A DNA stretch of 15,022 bases. It comes from Gymnopilus junonius. Its lineage: Eukaryota > Basidiomycota > Agaricomycetes > Agaricales > Galerinaceae. Positions 1 to 10,244 of this stretch are shown one piece after another. Each line of letters opens with the position of its first letter. The first letter of the stretch is position 1. A model generated the notes under the pieces. The model was not told the origin of the DNA, did no database searches, and worked only from the letters and a program-made list of their open reading frames with translations. Where the stretch lies: contig JADNYJ010000726.1 in assembly GCA_015501075.1 (NCBI GenBank), positions 1 to 15,022 of the forward strand, in the 5' to 3' direction. The position numbers and the translations under genes are program-made.

Positions 1-238
1 CTAACGGAAAAATTGGTCATTATTCGGTGATTTCTCTTGTTCGATGAAATGACATACCCGAATATTGACCTTGCCTTCAAGAGTAAGGTTCGTTCCAGCC
101 ATTCCGACCCAGAATTCAAAACCCCCTCTCTTGTAGTCAATGTCGACAGCACGGTAAGAGCATAATTTCCAGAACGTTACTAGCCTACCATGTACCTACT
201 TAAACATTTTCTGTTTTCAGGTTTATTCCATTTCTTAA
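1..238 (+). CDS. Possible 3' end of an unrecognised gene (two exons)
   Basis: An open frame runs from the stop at 28-30 to 153, then a plausible intron (154-220, GTAAGA donor, TTTTCAG acceptor after a pyrimidine-rich tract), then a short last exon ending in TAA at 236-238. The translation contains DLAFKSKVRSSHSDPEF and LVVNVDST. I do not recognise a family. Without the intron the reading frame ends shortly after 153. The in-frame stop at 28-30 means an upstream part would have to be spliced in or be missing. It may be a real gene end, a relic or chance. Confidence 0.2.
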
Positions 239-665
239 GGGCTCCAGTATGGGGGCCTTCAACCTACAGTAGCATTCGGAACGAGCCATCGTGCAAACCT
301 ATCTCATTTTTCTCTTCTTTCTTTAACCTAAATTATAAAAATTTGTAAGAGACAGTTAGTTAATTTAGTGCTGCAGAATAAGGCGTTCCTCGCGCACCTT
401 GAACCAGATTAGTTCCATTCATCAACGACCTGAATTTCTGACATTAATTAACTTGAGGCCCTCTTGAAACCATCGTTGCAGAAGCCCAGAAAAAGAGATC
501 TAATCGCCAACGGATCCGAAAAAAAGACAAAGGAGAGGGACAGAACAAAAAAATGAGGCGGCCAATCGAAGCCATCACCTCAGAAATTCGCTTTGGAGAG
601 GGAAACGAATCTATTTGCATGCGCACGCCGCAGGGTAGTTCTATCCCGAAAAAGCCATGACCCAA
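239..665. other. No gene seen
   Basis: AT-rich sequence with no convincing open frame or splice structure on either strand. The minus-strand frame at 444-671 shows no family motif. It would correspond to the 3' flank, or a very decayed end, of the pyruvate dehydrogenase relic to its right. Confidence 0.4.
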
Positions 666-667
666 TA

Positions 668-1645
668 TCAATCGGCGCCAACCGCCGATCTAAAAATAGA
701 ACAACGCTTGCGTCTCTTCTTCGGTAGCGGGTTTCCATTCTTCAATGCATATAAGTCACATATAGCGGTCCTGAGTTGAGTGTATGCGCTGCACTTTGGG
801 CCGGTTGAGTTCTGCTGCGCCGGAGCTGGACACGCTCTAAGAAGAGAGGTAAATAAATGGTTGTGGCTGTGTCGGGTAGATGAGGGGAACGTACGAGTGG
901 CCTCCATAGTGGTAGATAGTGCAGTCGATGAGAAGAGGACATTCCTCTTCATCAACGGCCCACTTAAGGGCGTACTCAATAACGGATTTTGTGCCGACGA
1001 TGTCCATTTCATTGACCTATAAATTAAGGGAAATAAACTTAAAGATCTTCTGAAGGAAAGAGACAGGGGATCGGAAGGCCTAGAAAAATTAAGATGAACA
1101 GAAATTAAAATATATTCTTCGCATTCCTGCAGAAAAGATACTAGCTCAAGTAAGTGACACTAACTACTCGCTCTACTACCAAGCAGCGGCGAGCGTACAC
1201 GTCTTCTCCCCGGAAACATAGGCTGAAAGACTCATGTCAGCACCGACGTAGACCTATGTGGAGACGATACTGTCCCGCCAAATAACGTAAGGGAAAAGAT
1301 ACACATTCACCATCGGATATGCTGGCTTGACGACAGAGGCGACGAGAACGTCCGGATGGTATCTCTGCCCATAAAGCAAAGGCTGATGGGCAGTGGGCAG
1401 TTGGAGGCGGTGATGACGTGGTGAGTCTCAATCAACGGAGACGGCCTCCTGCATATCAATGACACAAAAAACCGTCAGTATTGAGGGAAGATTGAAATAA
1501 GGATCTTGCGCCCACCTGTCCCAGAACCTTCCAATCACCGGAACTCCCACTTATCAGCAGCCCGTTTCCTACAACCGCATCGTCTGCATCTCCCAGTCCA
1601 TCTTCAGCAGCTGTGGGTTGGAACTCAGTCAAAGATCTCATAGTT
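668..1645 (-). pseudogene. Pyruvate dehydrogenase E1-alpha pseudogene, nearly full-length relic
   Basis: Read on the minus strand, segments occur in the right order for the E1-alpha subunit of the mitochondrial pyruvate dehydrogenase complex. About 1560-1620 gives LLKMDWEMQTMR, the N-terminal helix before the RRME motif, followed by stops. About 1430-1475 gives FCH, a disrupted stretch, then QEAVSV and ETHHVITA, the conserved FCHLxxGQEAVxVGIE...VIT region. About 1265-1310 resembles the MHxF...FGG region in a poor frame. At 880-1016, after a preserved ATAG acceptor, VNEMDIVGTKSVIEYALKWA leads to YHYGGHS, matching VNGMDI...YRYGGHSM. About 765-805 gives VQRIHSTQDR, and 705-755 gives EEWKPATEEETQAL, matching the EEWGLAxExEL helix. 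The frames are broken by stops and shifts, and the ThDP-binding GDGAANQG segment is not found. A functional protein is not possible from this sequence. Confidence 0.82.
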
Positions 1646-1879
1646 GTACCCTCAAGGCCTCGAGAACCATACGGAGATGGGTCCGCCAGGCCGTCGGCCT
1701 TGGCGTGTGTTATCAGCGGTGGTCTGTACCAAGCAGTGTTGTACGTTTGTAGGAATGACCGTCCTGGGCTGAGTGTACGTGTTAACATCCTCGCGCATTC
1801 AGGCTGAGTATGTTGTGCTGTGGTCGCATATACTGTGAGGTAGGTAAATAAGTGAAACACTTCGACAGGTCGAGTTGAG

Positions 1880-1985
1880 GATACGCACGGGTGGCTATGG
1901 GAGCCGTAGGCGATAAAGCCAAGGACTCAGAGATGACCTTTCTCGTTCTCGATGGCCCATTCGAGGGCGTACTCGGTATAAAACC
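1880..1985 (-). pseudogene. Second, partial copy of a pyruvate dehydrogenase E1-alpha exon
   Basis: The minus strand encodes TEYALEWAIENEKGHL, an in-frame stop, then in a shifted frame FIAYGSHSH. This parallels IEYALKWAVDEEE...YHYGGHS in the larger relic at 880-980, and the plus-strand DNA keeps matching blocks such as the shared GGGCGTACTC. It therefore looks like a diverged duplicate of one exon of the same gene. Nothing recognisable of E1-alpha was found in 1990-2130. It could be the stump of a tandem gene copy or a local segmental duplication. Confidence 0.6.
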
Positions 1986-1989
1986 CGAA

Positions 1990-2480
1990 TGAAGAGAATG
2001 AAGAAAGGAGGTATAGTGTTGAGAGACAAAGATTGGACGAAGGATTCAGGAAGAGTGACAAACCAAGCGTGACAATGACTCGCCAAAGGTTGACTCCAGC
2101 TTATGTTGAGCTCATGAGGTTCGCCACATGTCAAATTCCGCCCAATGTATGTTTTGACTGTTGATTTAACATTAAAACAACCCTATTAACAAGGTAGAGT
2201 CTTTACATTTTCTTAGGTTAACAGCCGACACAAGATATCCGCTTTTAGTTCCTTTCAGTAAAGCACTGTTCTACTTATTTCGCTGCTCTATAGTTTGACT
2301 AAAACTCTTATTGAATTAATCTACAGGCGTTCAGGGGTATTTATTACTCTTAATATAGGACTCAAAGTTCATTAAGAAGATATTTTCCCAGGTGATTCTC
2401 AACAAAGTCTAATGGCAATATGTTGATCGATTTAAGGATAAAAATTCTGAAAGAAGATAGCAAAGCGAGATGTGATCCGC
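1990..2480. other. Intergenic, AT-rich, no gene seen
   Basis: Between the pyruvate dehydrogenase relics and the 3' end of the GMC gene. The minus-strand frame at 1895-2134 has no family motif. 2150-2460 is AT-rich and would include the 3' flank and polyadenylation region of the GMC gene. No repeat, RNA gene or transposon signature was recognised. Confidence 0.4.
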
Positions 2481-2491
2481 TAGGTCATACT

Positions 2492-4797
2492 TCATGAAGC
2501 CCAGTTTCCGAGGATAAGAGCTGCACTTCTCTCAGCAACGGCGTAACAGGTGCTTGGAGATGAGCAGCTGGAATAAATGGCTGAAGGCTAACGTTGAAAT
2601 ACGCATGGCGGACGGATGAATTTCAAAGCACTTACGAAAACGGATGCGTCTACAATACGAACGCCTAGTGCCCCCTTGAGCAATAATTTGGAGTCAACTA
2701 CGGCTGTCGTATCCGAGGACTGCCCTAGTTTTGCTGTGCCACAAGGATGATAGTAAGTAGTCACCTCACTACGAGCATAAGCTATGACATCTTCGTCAGT
2801 CCTAGCTTTTCCCAGCACGCCAAACGCTGGCTGGATGATGAATCCATTATTTCGGAAGGGTGGTGTGTTGACTAAGTCTTCTGCAGATCTAATGGCAGTC
2901 AGCATTAATTGGGCATCCAATGGCTCCTTCAGGAAGGCAGTGTCGATGTTTGGAAAGATAAAAGGGTCAGAAGATGTCAAAGTAACACTGCCCCCTATAC
3001 GCCCGAGGTAAATTTCAAGGAAGCGATGATGCGACAAAAACTTGGCTTACGAGAACTTGGAGACGAAACACCTGTGACGATAGTTATATAATTACCAGTA
3101 GCAGGAGCTGGCATTACGAAAGATCCAAAAACATTCTATAAAATGGTTAGAGACAAGTGTAGTATTGAATTAATGAATAGGACAAACGCTGGGGAAAAGT
3201 TCAAAATTTGGCGACGTTGGACCTGCAGAGGGATCTGCAACATTAAATTTCTTGAAAACAGAAGATGGCGCCTTTAGCCAGGCAAACAGGTTTCCAGAGG
3301 TGTCGGTGAGGAGACCCGTTCGTGTTGTTAACCATTGGGTGAGTAACGCCTGATCGAGCGATGCATTCCTTGTAAATTCGTCAAATGTGCTATTGGAATT
3401 GACGGCCCATTGATTGGCAATCAATGGATGGTCCTGAAGGTGTTGCCCAACGTTCGGATTGTCGACAATGGAACAAATTCCAAATCCGGCGAGTGTCGTT
3501 CGGTTGCCAACCCCGCTGAGAAGAAGTATTTGGGGTGTGTTTATAGAACCGGCTGACAATATAACCTCTTTATTTGCCCGAATAGTCTTTCTTGGACCTT
3601 AAATTTAATGACCATTGTGGTTAGTCCCATTTTAGTGAAGCGTCGTGGACCACCTACCTTTTTGGCTCTGGGCAAATTCTACCTCCCGAAGATCAGGCAT
3701 CTTTTTCGTTTCTGCAATGTTTCTGAGCTTTGTCACTTGGGTATTTATTAGGACGTCGAGGTTTATGCGCTTCAGTGCTGGCTGAAGATAAGCAGTGGAT
3801 GAGCTGCTACGTATGCCACCACCAGCGGTGTACTGAATCCAACCTATCTCAGTTGTCAGGAATATTATCGTTGACCAGAAAGTGTGTCATACCCATTCCA
3901 AGTGGATTTCCAGAGTTATAGTCCTCGTTAAAGGGGAACTGAGTAGGAGATGCGATAGAAGCATTCACTAAACGACTGTCAAGAGGGGATGGGAACCCGG
4001 CCACAGTTGTGAGGAGTGGACCTTGAAAGCCATGGACAGTTGGATTGATTTCACCAGTCGTGTTATGGCGATCTACAGGAGCGGTGAAGCTTTCTGCCTG
4101 AAAAAAATATGTGAATGGCAAATTCAGGTGCGACCATGCCACAGACCTTCTTCATAAATGGTAAAATGCTGTCCCAAGACCAGCCAGGGTCACCGGCGAC
4201 AGCTGCTAAGCGATTAAAATCATCTCGAGAGCCCCGGCTATAAACAAGAGAATCTTAGTAGTGCTAATTAGCCCTGACCTGTTCCGAATATAGAAATTGA
4301 ACTCACTAACGGAGCTAGACCCGCCAAATAGACGGCCCCTTGGGTAAGGAAGAACACGATTGTTGAGGCCAATTTGTGGCACAGTAGTGTAGTTCCAGAT
4401 AAGAGAAGCATTTCCAATTGCGCTGGTTGATAATGAGGCGGCAAAAGGTATTTCTGTCGCTATTATTCCTGCATCACTAGAAGGCAGAACATGTCTGTCA
4501 GCTCGTTGGAGTGACGATAGGTACACTTCTTGAGCACGTACTTTCCCCCAGCTTCTATGACCAATACCGAGAAGGCAGGATTTTCGGCAATCCTTGCAGC
4601 AATCACACTTCCTGCAGTCCCAGCTGATAAATGTATCTCAGTCCAGGAGATGGAGTAGCACGGGAGTTTCAAACATACGTACCTCCTACGACAACAAAGT
4701 CATATGATGATTTAAGAAGCGAAGGATCTGTCAGAAGTCTCGAATGTGAGGGATGAACAAGGAGACTCAAAAAAATCGAAGTAAGGATATGTTTCAT
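2492..4797 (-). CDS. GMC-family FAD oxidoreductase (aryl-alcohol oxidase-like), one apparent frameshift near the C-terminus
   Basis: Predicted flavoenzyme of the glucose-methanol-choline family, about 612 aa and ten exons: 4797-4683, 4623-4542, 4494-4279, 4237-4147, 4097-3893, 3843-3658, 3597-3188, 3135-3051, 2994-2636, 2580-2492. The start gives a hydrophobic signal peptide (MKHILTSIFLSLLVHPSHS), suggesting secretion or entry to the ER. The FAD dinucleotide motif is VVVGAGTAGSV (GxGxxG at about residues 38-43). WNYTTVPQ, YPRGRLFGGSSS and the second GMC signature GSINTPQILLLSGVG follow. The expected two catalytic histidines are present: His546 in YYHPCGTAK and His590 in PFIPAAHLQAPV. Family members oxidise primary, often benzylic, alcohols and release H2O2. 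After APV the frame fails: one T appears missing at 2545-2546. Restored, the tail reads YAVAERSAALI and stops at 2492; unrestored, it is a divergent tail stopping at 2485. Exon 3 ends in an uncertain 41-nt intron. It is co-oriented with the methyltransferase, so probably a tailoring enzyme. Confidence 0.9.
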
Positions 4798-5705
4798 GGA
4801 GTTAATGGGTTAGGAATGGCAGGCGAACAACATCGCTAAAAAGTCCTCGATCTTGAACACATACTACCTCCCTACCGGCAAAGAAAGAGTAATGATCATC
4901 ACGCACCAAACTCATTGATGATTCTATACACCAATGGCTGATCGATCATCTGTGGATGAGGGGTGTATTGAGCGTAAATAGAATGATGCGCCGGACAACT
5001 GCGAATTGCTTGTGTAGAGCTAGAACTAGTATGGAGAAGTGAGAAATTTTTTCTATACTTGACATGTCATTCACATCGGAGGCATTCTGCTTCCATTTCT
5101 GCAGGTTTATCCTTAGTTATTCGGAGTATTGAAGGTTGTGATGTCCACTCTACATATCTAATAATTCTCACACATCAGGCGGTAAGTAGGTAAACACCTC
5201 GCTACGGGAATGCGTGAGTTTAGGTCCGAAGATGGAGGAACGGTAGATAGCTGGATATTAGTGTGGTCACTCCATTTTTATCAGTTCCCTATATTCACTA
5301 TACGTCATGACCTGAATCTGTCAATCAGAAATTGATACTTATGAGTGTTCAATGATTTCACAAATCCTTATAAACGGCACACACCATTTCGATCCATCGA
5401 ACGTACTCACGTCAACAGATGTAAGGGAGCTATCCCCTGCAAATGTATATTAAGATTTTTAATGTCTGTCCCAGGAGTCCCTTCTATCTTTAGACCCCAT
5501 GATCATGAGGGCCTGCTCCTGGTCCGCTCCAAGGCTACCGGATTGACGTATCGCTGAAAGTTGAAACTCAGTCTATCTTTTTCTGAGATGAGCCACTAAC
5601 TCATCATTTGCATGAGAGCAAACATAAGTTCTCAATACTTATAATTATACACCTGCGGCACTTCTTGAAGTAAAATTTGAGTCTCATACATATCCTGTCC
5701 TGTAT
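4798..5705. other. Intergenic region: GMC promoter and OMT 3' flank
   Basis: About 900 bp with no convincing gene. The part next to 4797 must hold the GMC promoter; no clear TATA box is visible on the minus strand. ATCATC/GATGAT words recur around 4893-4955, but without a defined operator. The plus-strand frame at 5345-5557 shows no family motif. Confidence 0.5.
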
Positions 5706-7657
5706 CTATGTAATTACTGATTGGATAGAAGGCACTCCTACAATCTTATGAAGCATAGCAGGGCCTTCGGGCATACGAAAGACCTGCTTCAATTCCCACC
5801 CCGATTTCTGGAACAGCTCTGCGTATTGCTCAATGGTACGCTCGACACCGTTAAGCATGATCGCCATCTGTGTCTTTCTTAGTAAGATTTTGAAAGTAAA
5901 CGTGGGCCTTACTTACCTGGAGATCGATTAAATAATTGAAAATTCTAGCATGGCCCATGTTAGATAAAAGAGGGCTTGGAGGTGTCTGTCCAACGGCACC
6001 CGGAATGTCCTTCACGGTTATTCTATCCACTGGACAAGCATAATCCATAATGCATTCATTTATTATAAGTTCTGTGTTAGGATTAGCAGAATCCCTTAAG
6101 TTCTTGAGAATCCGGATACACGTTTCATCTGGCCAGTCATGAAGAATAAGACGCAAGAAAAAGACACGGGCATTAGTGACTGGCTGGCGCTGTAAGAAAT
6201 CATGGACTAATATAGTCAGTCGATTGTTTTCTGGAGGAAAATCGGATCAACTACCTTGGAAAGTAACTCGGCCGCTACTCATTCCTTCTGGGAATTGAGT
6301 TTCAAAGTACTGCGACATATGGTTCAGTACAGACAAAATATACATTCTTAGAGATTACCTTTATTCCATTTCCAACAACATCCCTGGTGTCCTGCACGAT
6401 TAATTTCAGACTGGGAAACTCCTTAGCTATCTTCATTGATTCCGTGCCAATACCACCCCCTACATCGACGATGACACTCCCAAGGGAAAGCGAACTCCAA
6501 GGATAACCTGAAATGGCATTTAATTAGTGGGTGGTCATCCAGTGGGAAGGCCCAAATAACCCATCAGAATTCCATTAGGAGGCAACATCTTGTTGCCGCC
6601 GTCAATGGCAATACCAAATCGTCTGAGTCTTTGTTCGTTTCCGGCCTGGCCTAACCAAGGAAAGAGAGGAAGGTTTGTCTTATAAGCTAGATTGAAAGCA
6701 GTGTGGAAAGGATCCGCTTTCTTTGAAAATTCAGGATCGGTAAGGGCCTCATAGAGATACGCTGATGATTTCACTGATTCATCAGTGCTGAAAACTCATC
6801 AGGGGCCTTATGAACATGAACAAGCATCTGAATACAACTTACAAGCGAGATATTCCTGCTGCGATACCATTTGTGCCTATAAATTTCATATCGGGTCTGG
6901 GACAATCACAGGTCAATCCGTGAGTTATCAGAACTACGAAAGTACACGTACTGAGAGACAAGCCCATCAAAGCTTTTCCCAGTATCTATTGCAGACGATA
7001 TGCGGTTGTTGGAAAAAGTATCCGGAGCAATTTCTGTAGATTTGAAAGTCAGTCTCAAGCAATGCTGAAAGAGAGGTATCCACCGTTGAAAATATGCTCC
7101 GAAGCAAGAAGTCTCAATATTCTTCCTGCAAAATGTACTGTCAATGAAATTGTTGAATATTTAATGCAGCAGCCTTACCGAGCTTTCCAGAATCTATTCC
7201 ATTCTTCGCTGAGATTTGCCTAACGTGAAGACCCTTCAGTAGGTGATGAGTCCAAGTGCGAGGGAAAAGAAAGCAAGGTTTCTCACCTGGGATCCTGCTT
7301 CTCTAAGAATTTCAACAACGTTGCTGTCTACGGCCACACGAAGAGCGGAAGAAACATGAACCTATACTCAGATCAGAACTACATATTTATTCATTGAGCA
7401 ACTGAGCTTACCTGAATCGCGGTGGTCATTAATGTGACGGGAGCAGGTCGCACAATGGCGATCAGTTGTGCAGCTGCGCTAACAATGTGGGATACAGCCT
7501 GTGATACTTCAGGATGCATTCTAGGGCCTTCACTTTCCTGAGTGAAGGGATCGTTAAGGGAAGGGAGCTTCACGCCATGTTTGACACAAAAGCTGTCCAT
7601 TTTTGCGACTGAGTCAGAGATGAGCTTTACGAGTGCAGTTAATGTTGGATCCGCCAT
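5706..7657 (-). CDS. SAM-dependent O-methyltransferase (fungal class, caffeate/sterigmatocystin OMT type)
   Basis: Intact gene of eleven exons, about 478 aa: 7657-7412, 7361-7287, 7233-7179, 7125-7084, 7033-6952, 6896-6843, 6787-6561, 6507-6359, 6309-6255, 6206-5917, 5867-5706. All junctions are GT-AG and keep frame. The N-terminal half carries the dimerisation/winged-helix region of basidiomycete OMTs (KLGRILRLLASEHIF, then NNRISSAIDTGKS). The SAM-binding glycine loop is VIVDVGGGIGTES (about residues 272-284). FPSLKLIVQD follows as the second SAM-binding strand, and LILHDWPDE holds the likely catalytic base His351. The C-terminus (ERTIEQYAELFQKSGWEL...KIVGVPS) is typical. The family transfers methyl groups to phenolic or similar hydroxyls. 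The start (taatccATGGC) lies in good context. The true acceptor is unknown; an aromatic intermediate of this cluster is the natural guess. It is the cleanest minus-strand gene here. Confidence 0.94.
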
Positions 7658-8293
7658 GGATTACGGGAAGAATTGAAAGATGGAAGGAAGTTTACTATGA
7701 ATGATCAGCCAATCTTAAACTGAAGAGGAACGAAGGCGTAGGAAAATCATGTGACGGTGATACAGACTTCACCCGGTTCAGTTCCCAGTTCATCTAGGGC
7801 CTACATGAATACGCCAAGTGAATAAGGTGCTATTTTAAATTAAATCCATTAAGTATCAGTTCTGGTGACAATCTGCCAAATGAAAATGAGGTCGGCAGTT
7901 ACGCAGAAGAGTGCAGAAGCACATGGAGCATCTACGATCTGCACCTCTAATTTTATCCAATTATCTTTTCAGCACCCCTGATTGTTGAACTTGGTGCGCA
8001 AGATGCAGAAGATGATCACCTTGTCCAATGTCAAGTGTCAAGTCACTTGAAGCCCACTTACACGAGGTCTATGACCGAAGAATGGGCACTAGTATTAGGC
8101 TTATACAGATTACTTCAGTCCGCCCACAATTTCCTCTTGAACTAATTTGGCACTGTATTACCATGGGCCCCAGGTGATGATGACAGCCCTTTTTGAAGTT
8201 TGAATGGATATTTGAACTAATTTCAATAAGTTTCCAATCTCAGAGGTAAACTACAAATATTAATATGCTCCATCTCAACATCACATATCGAAG
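7658..8293. other. Intergenic region: OMT promoter and SDR 3' flank
   Basis: About 640 bp with no gene seen on either strand. The minus-strand side next to 7657 is rich in pyrimidine runs (cttccttccatctttcaatt), a common feature of fungal core promoters and leaders. No TATA box, repeat or RNA gene is recognised. Confidence 0.45.
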
Positions 8294-9517
<1,224 letters not shown>

Positions 9518-9562
9518 TCAGGGACTATGTTACTTTCACCCTTCAACTAAAAAAACCTGTCT

Positions 9563-9584
9563 TAAGGCAATGTTGAATGCCTTA
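9563..9584. repeat. 7-bp inverted repeat upstream of the SDR start
   Basis: TAAGGCA and TGCCTTA are perfect inverted copies with an 8-nt spacer. The position, in the shared promoter and close to the SDR start, would suit a dimeric regulator's site. Such short repeats also arise by chance, so this is only a candidate. Confidence 0.3.
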
Positions 9585-10223
9585 CGGTCCGGGTGAGCTT
9601 TTGCTGATTGATTGTACATAGTTAACGAAGCATCGGTTGATTTCTAGAAGTCTCTATGGGGGAGAAGTAACGATCTCCTGATTCGAGATGATCGATATGG
9701 ATATGATGAAAGGCTGAGCTATGATCAAAATGGGTAAGGAGGAGGCAAGTGTAGGCGACTCAGCTGAAGAGTGGGAAAGACACCTCGTTGGGGATTCGGA
9801 TGGCTGTGGCTAATCTCGATCATTACAATGAAGGTGTCCTGGGGTCCTAATTCGAACGCGCCTTCACAGCAGTACTTGTGCCATCTGACGGGGTGACATT
9901 GACAGGAAACCGGATGAAAAAAGCGCAATCCAAAATTGAACTGTGCTTCGGTGGGTTAATTTAAGCTCGGCGATACGTGGACCATGCTGAAATCTCACGT
10001 TCGGTGAACACACAGAGCGCCCGAGCCACGGTTCAAAGCAAGCTATTGTGGGCCAGTTTCTGTAATTGTAACTAAGCGGAGTAAGTGATTTGGCCAATTC
10101 ACCATATACCGATCAAAGGTTGCTTTTTTCATGATAGATTCAGATAACTTGAAATGCATATCAACTTACATTATTTACTCTGCGCGTTCTTGTCTCACTA
10201 CAGAAAATGACGAAAATAGCCCC

Positions 10224-10237
10224 TTATAAGTATATAG
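10224..10237 (+). promoter_or_regulatory. TATA-like element upstream of the UbiA gene
   Basis: TTATAAGTATATAG ends only 7 nt before the first in-frame ATG (10245). If it is the real TATA box, transcription would begin around 10255-10270, beyond that ATG, so translation would start at 10302 or 10326 instead. Confidence 0.4.
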
Positions 10238-10244
10238 TTTTGGC

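Noticed and set aside
780..1022. Plus-strand open frame of 80 codons
   Set aside because: The minus strand of the same stretch encodes recognisable pyruvate dehydrogenase E1-alpha residues; the plus frame shows no family motif.
1456..1860. Minus-strand open frame of 134 codons
   Set aside because: No family motif in that frame, while another minus frame in the same DNA gives E1-alpha pieces (LLKMDWEMQTMR). It is a chance frame across a relic.
3730..3921. Plus-strand open frame inside the GMC gene
   Set aside because: Antisense to conserved GMC exons; no independent evidence.
4893..4955. Cluster of ATCATC/GATGAT words upstream of the GMC gene
   Set aside because: Spacing and orientation are irregular and no matching cluster was seen before the other genes.
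6785..7039. Plus-strand open frame inside the OMT gene
   Set aside because: Overlaps four OMT exons and their introns on the other strand; no motif.
9725..10097. Minus-strand open frames in the divergent promoter
   Set aside because: No motif, no splice partner, and they sit where two promoters must lie.
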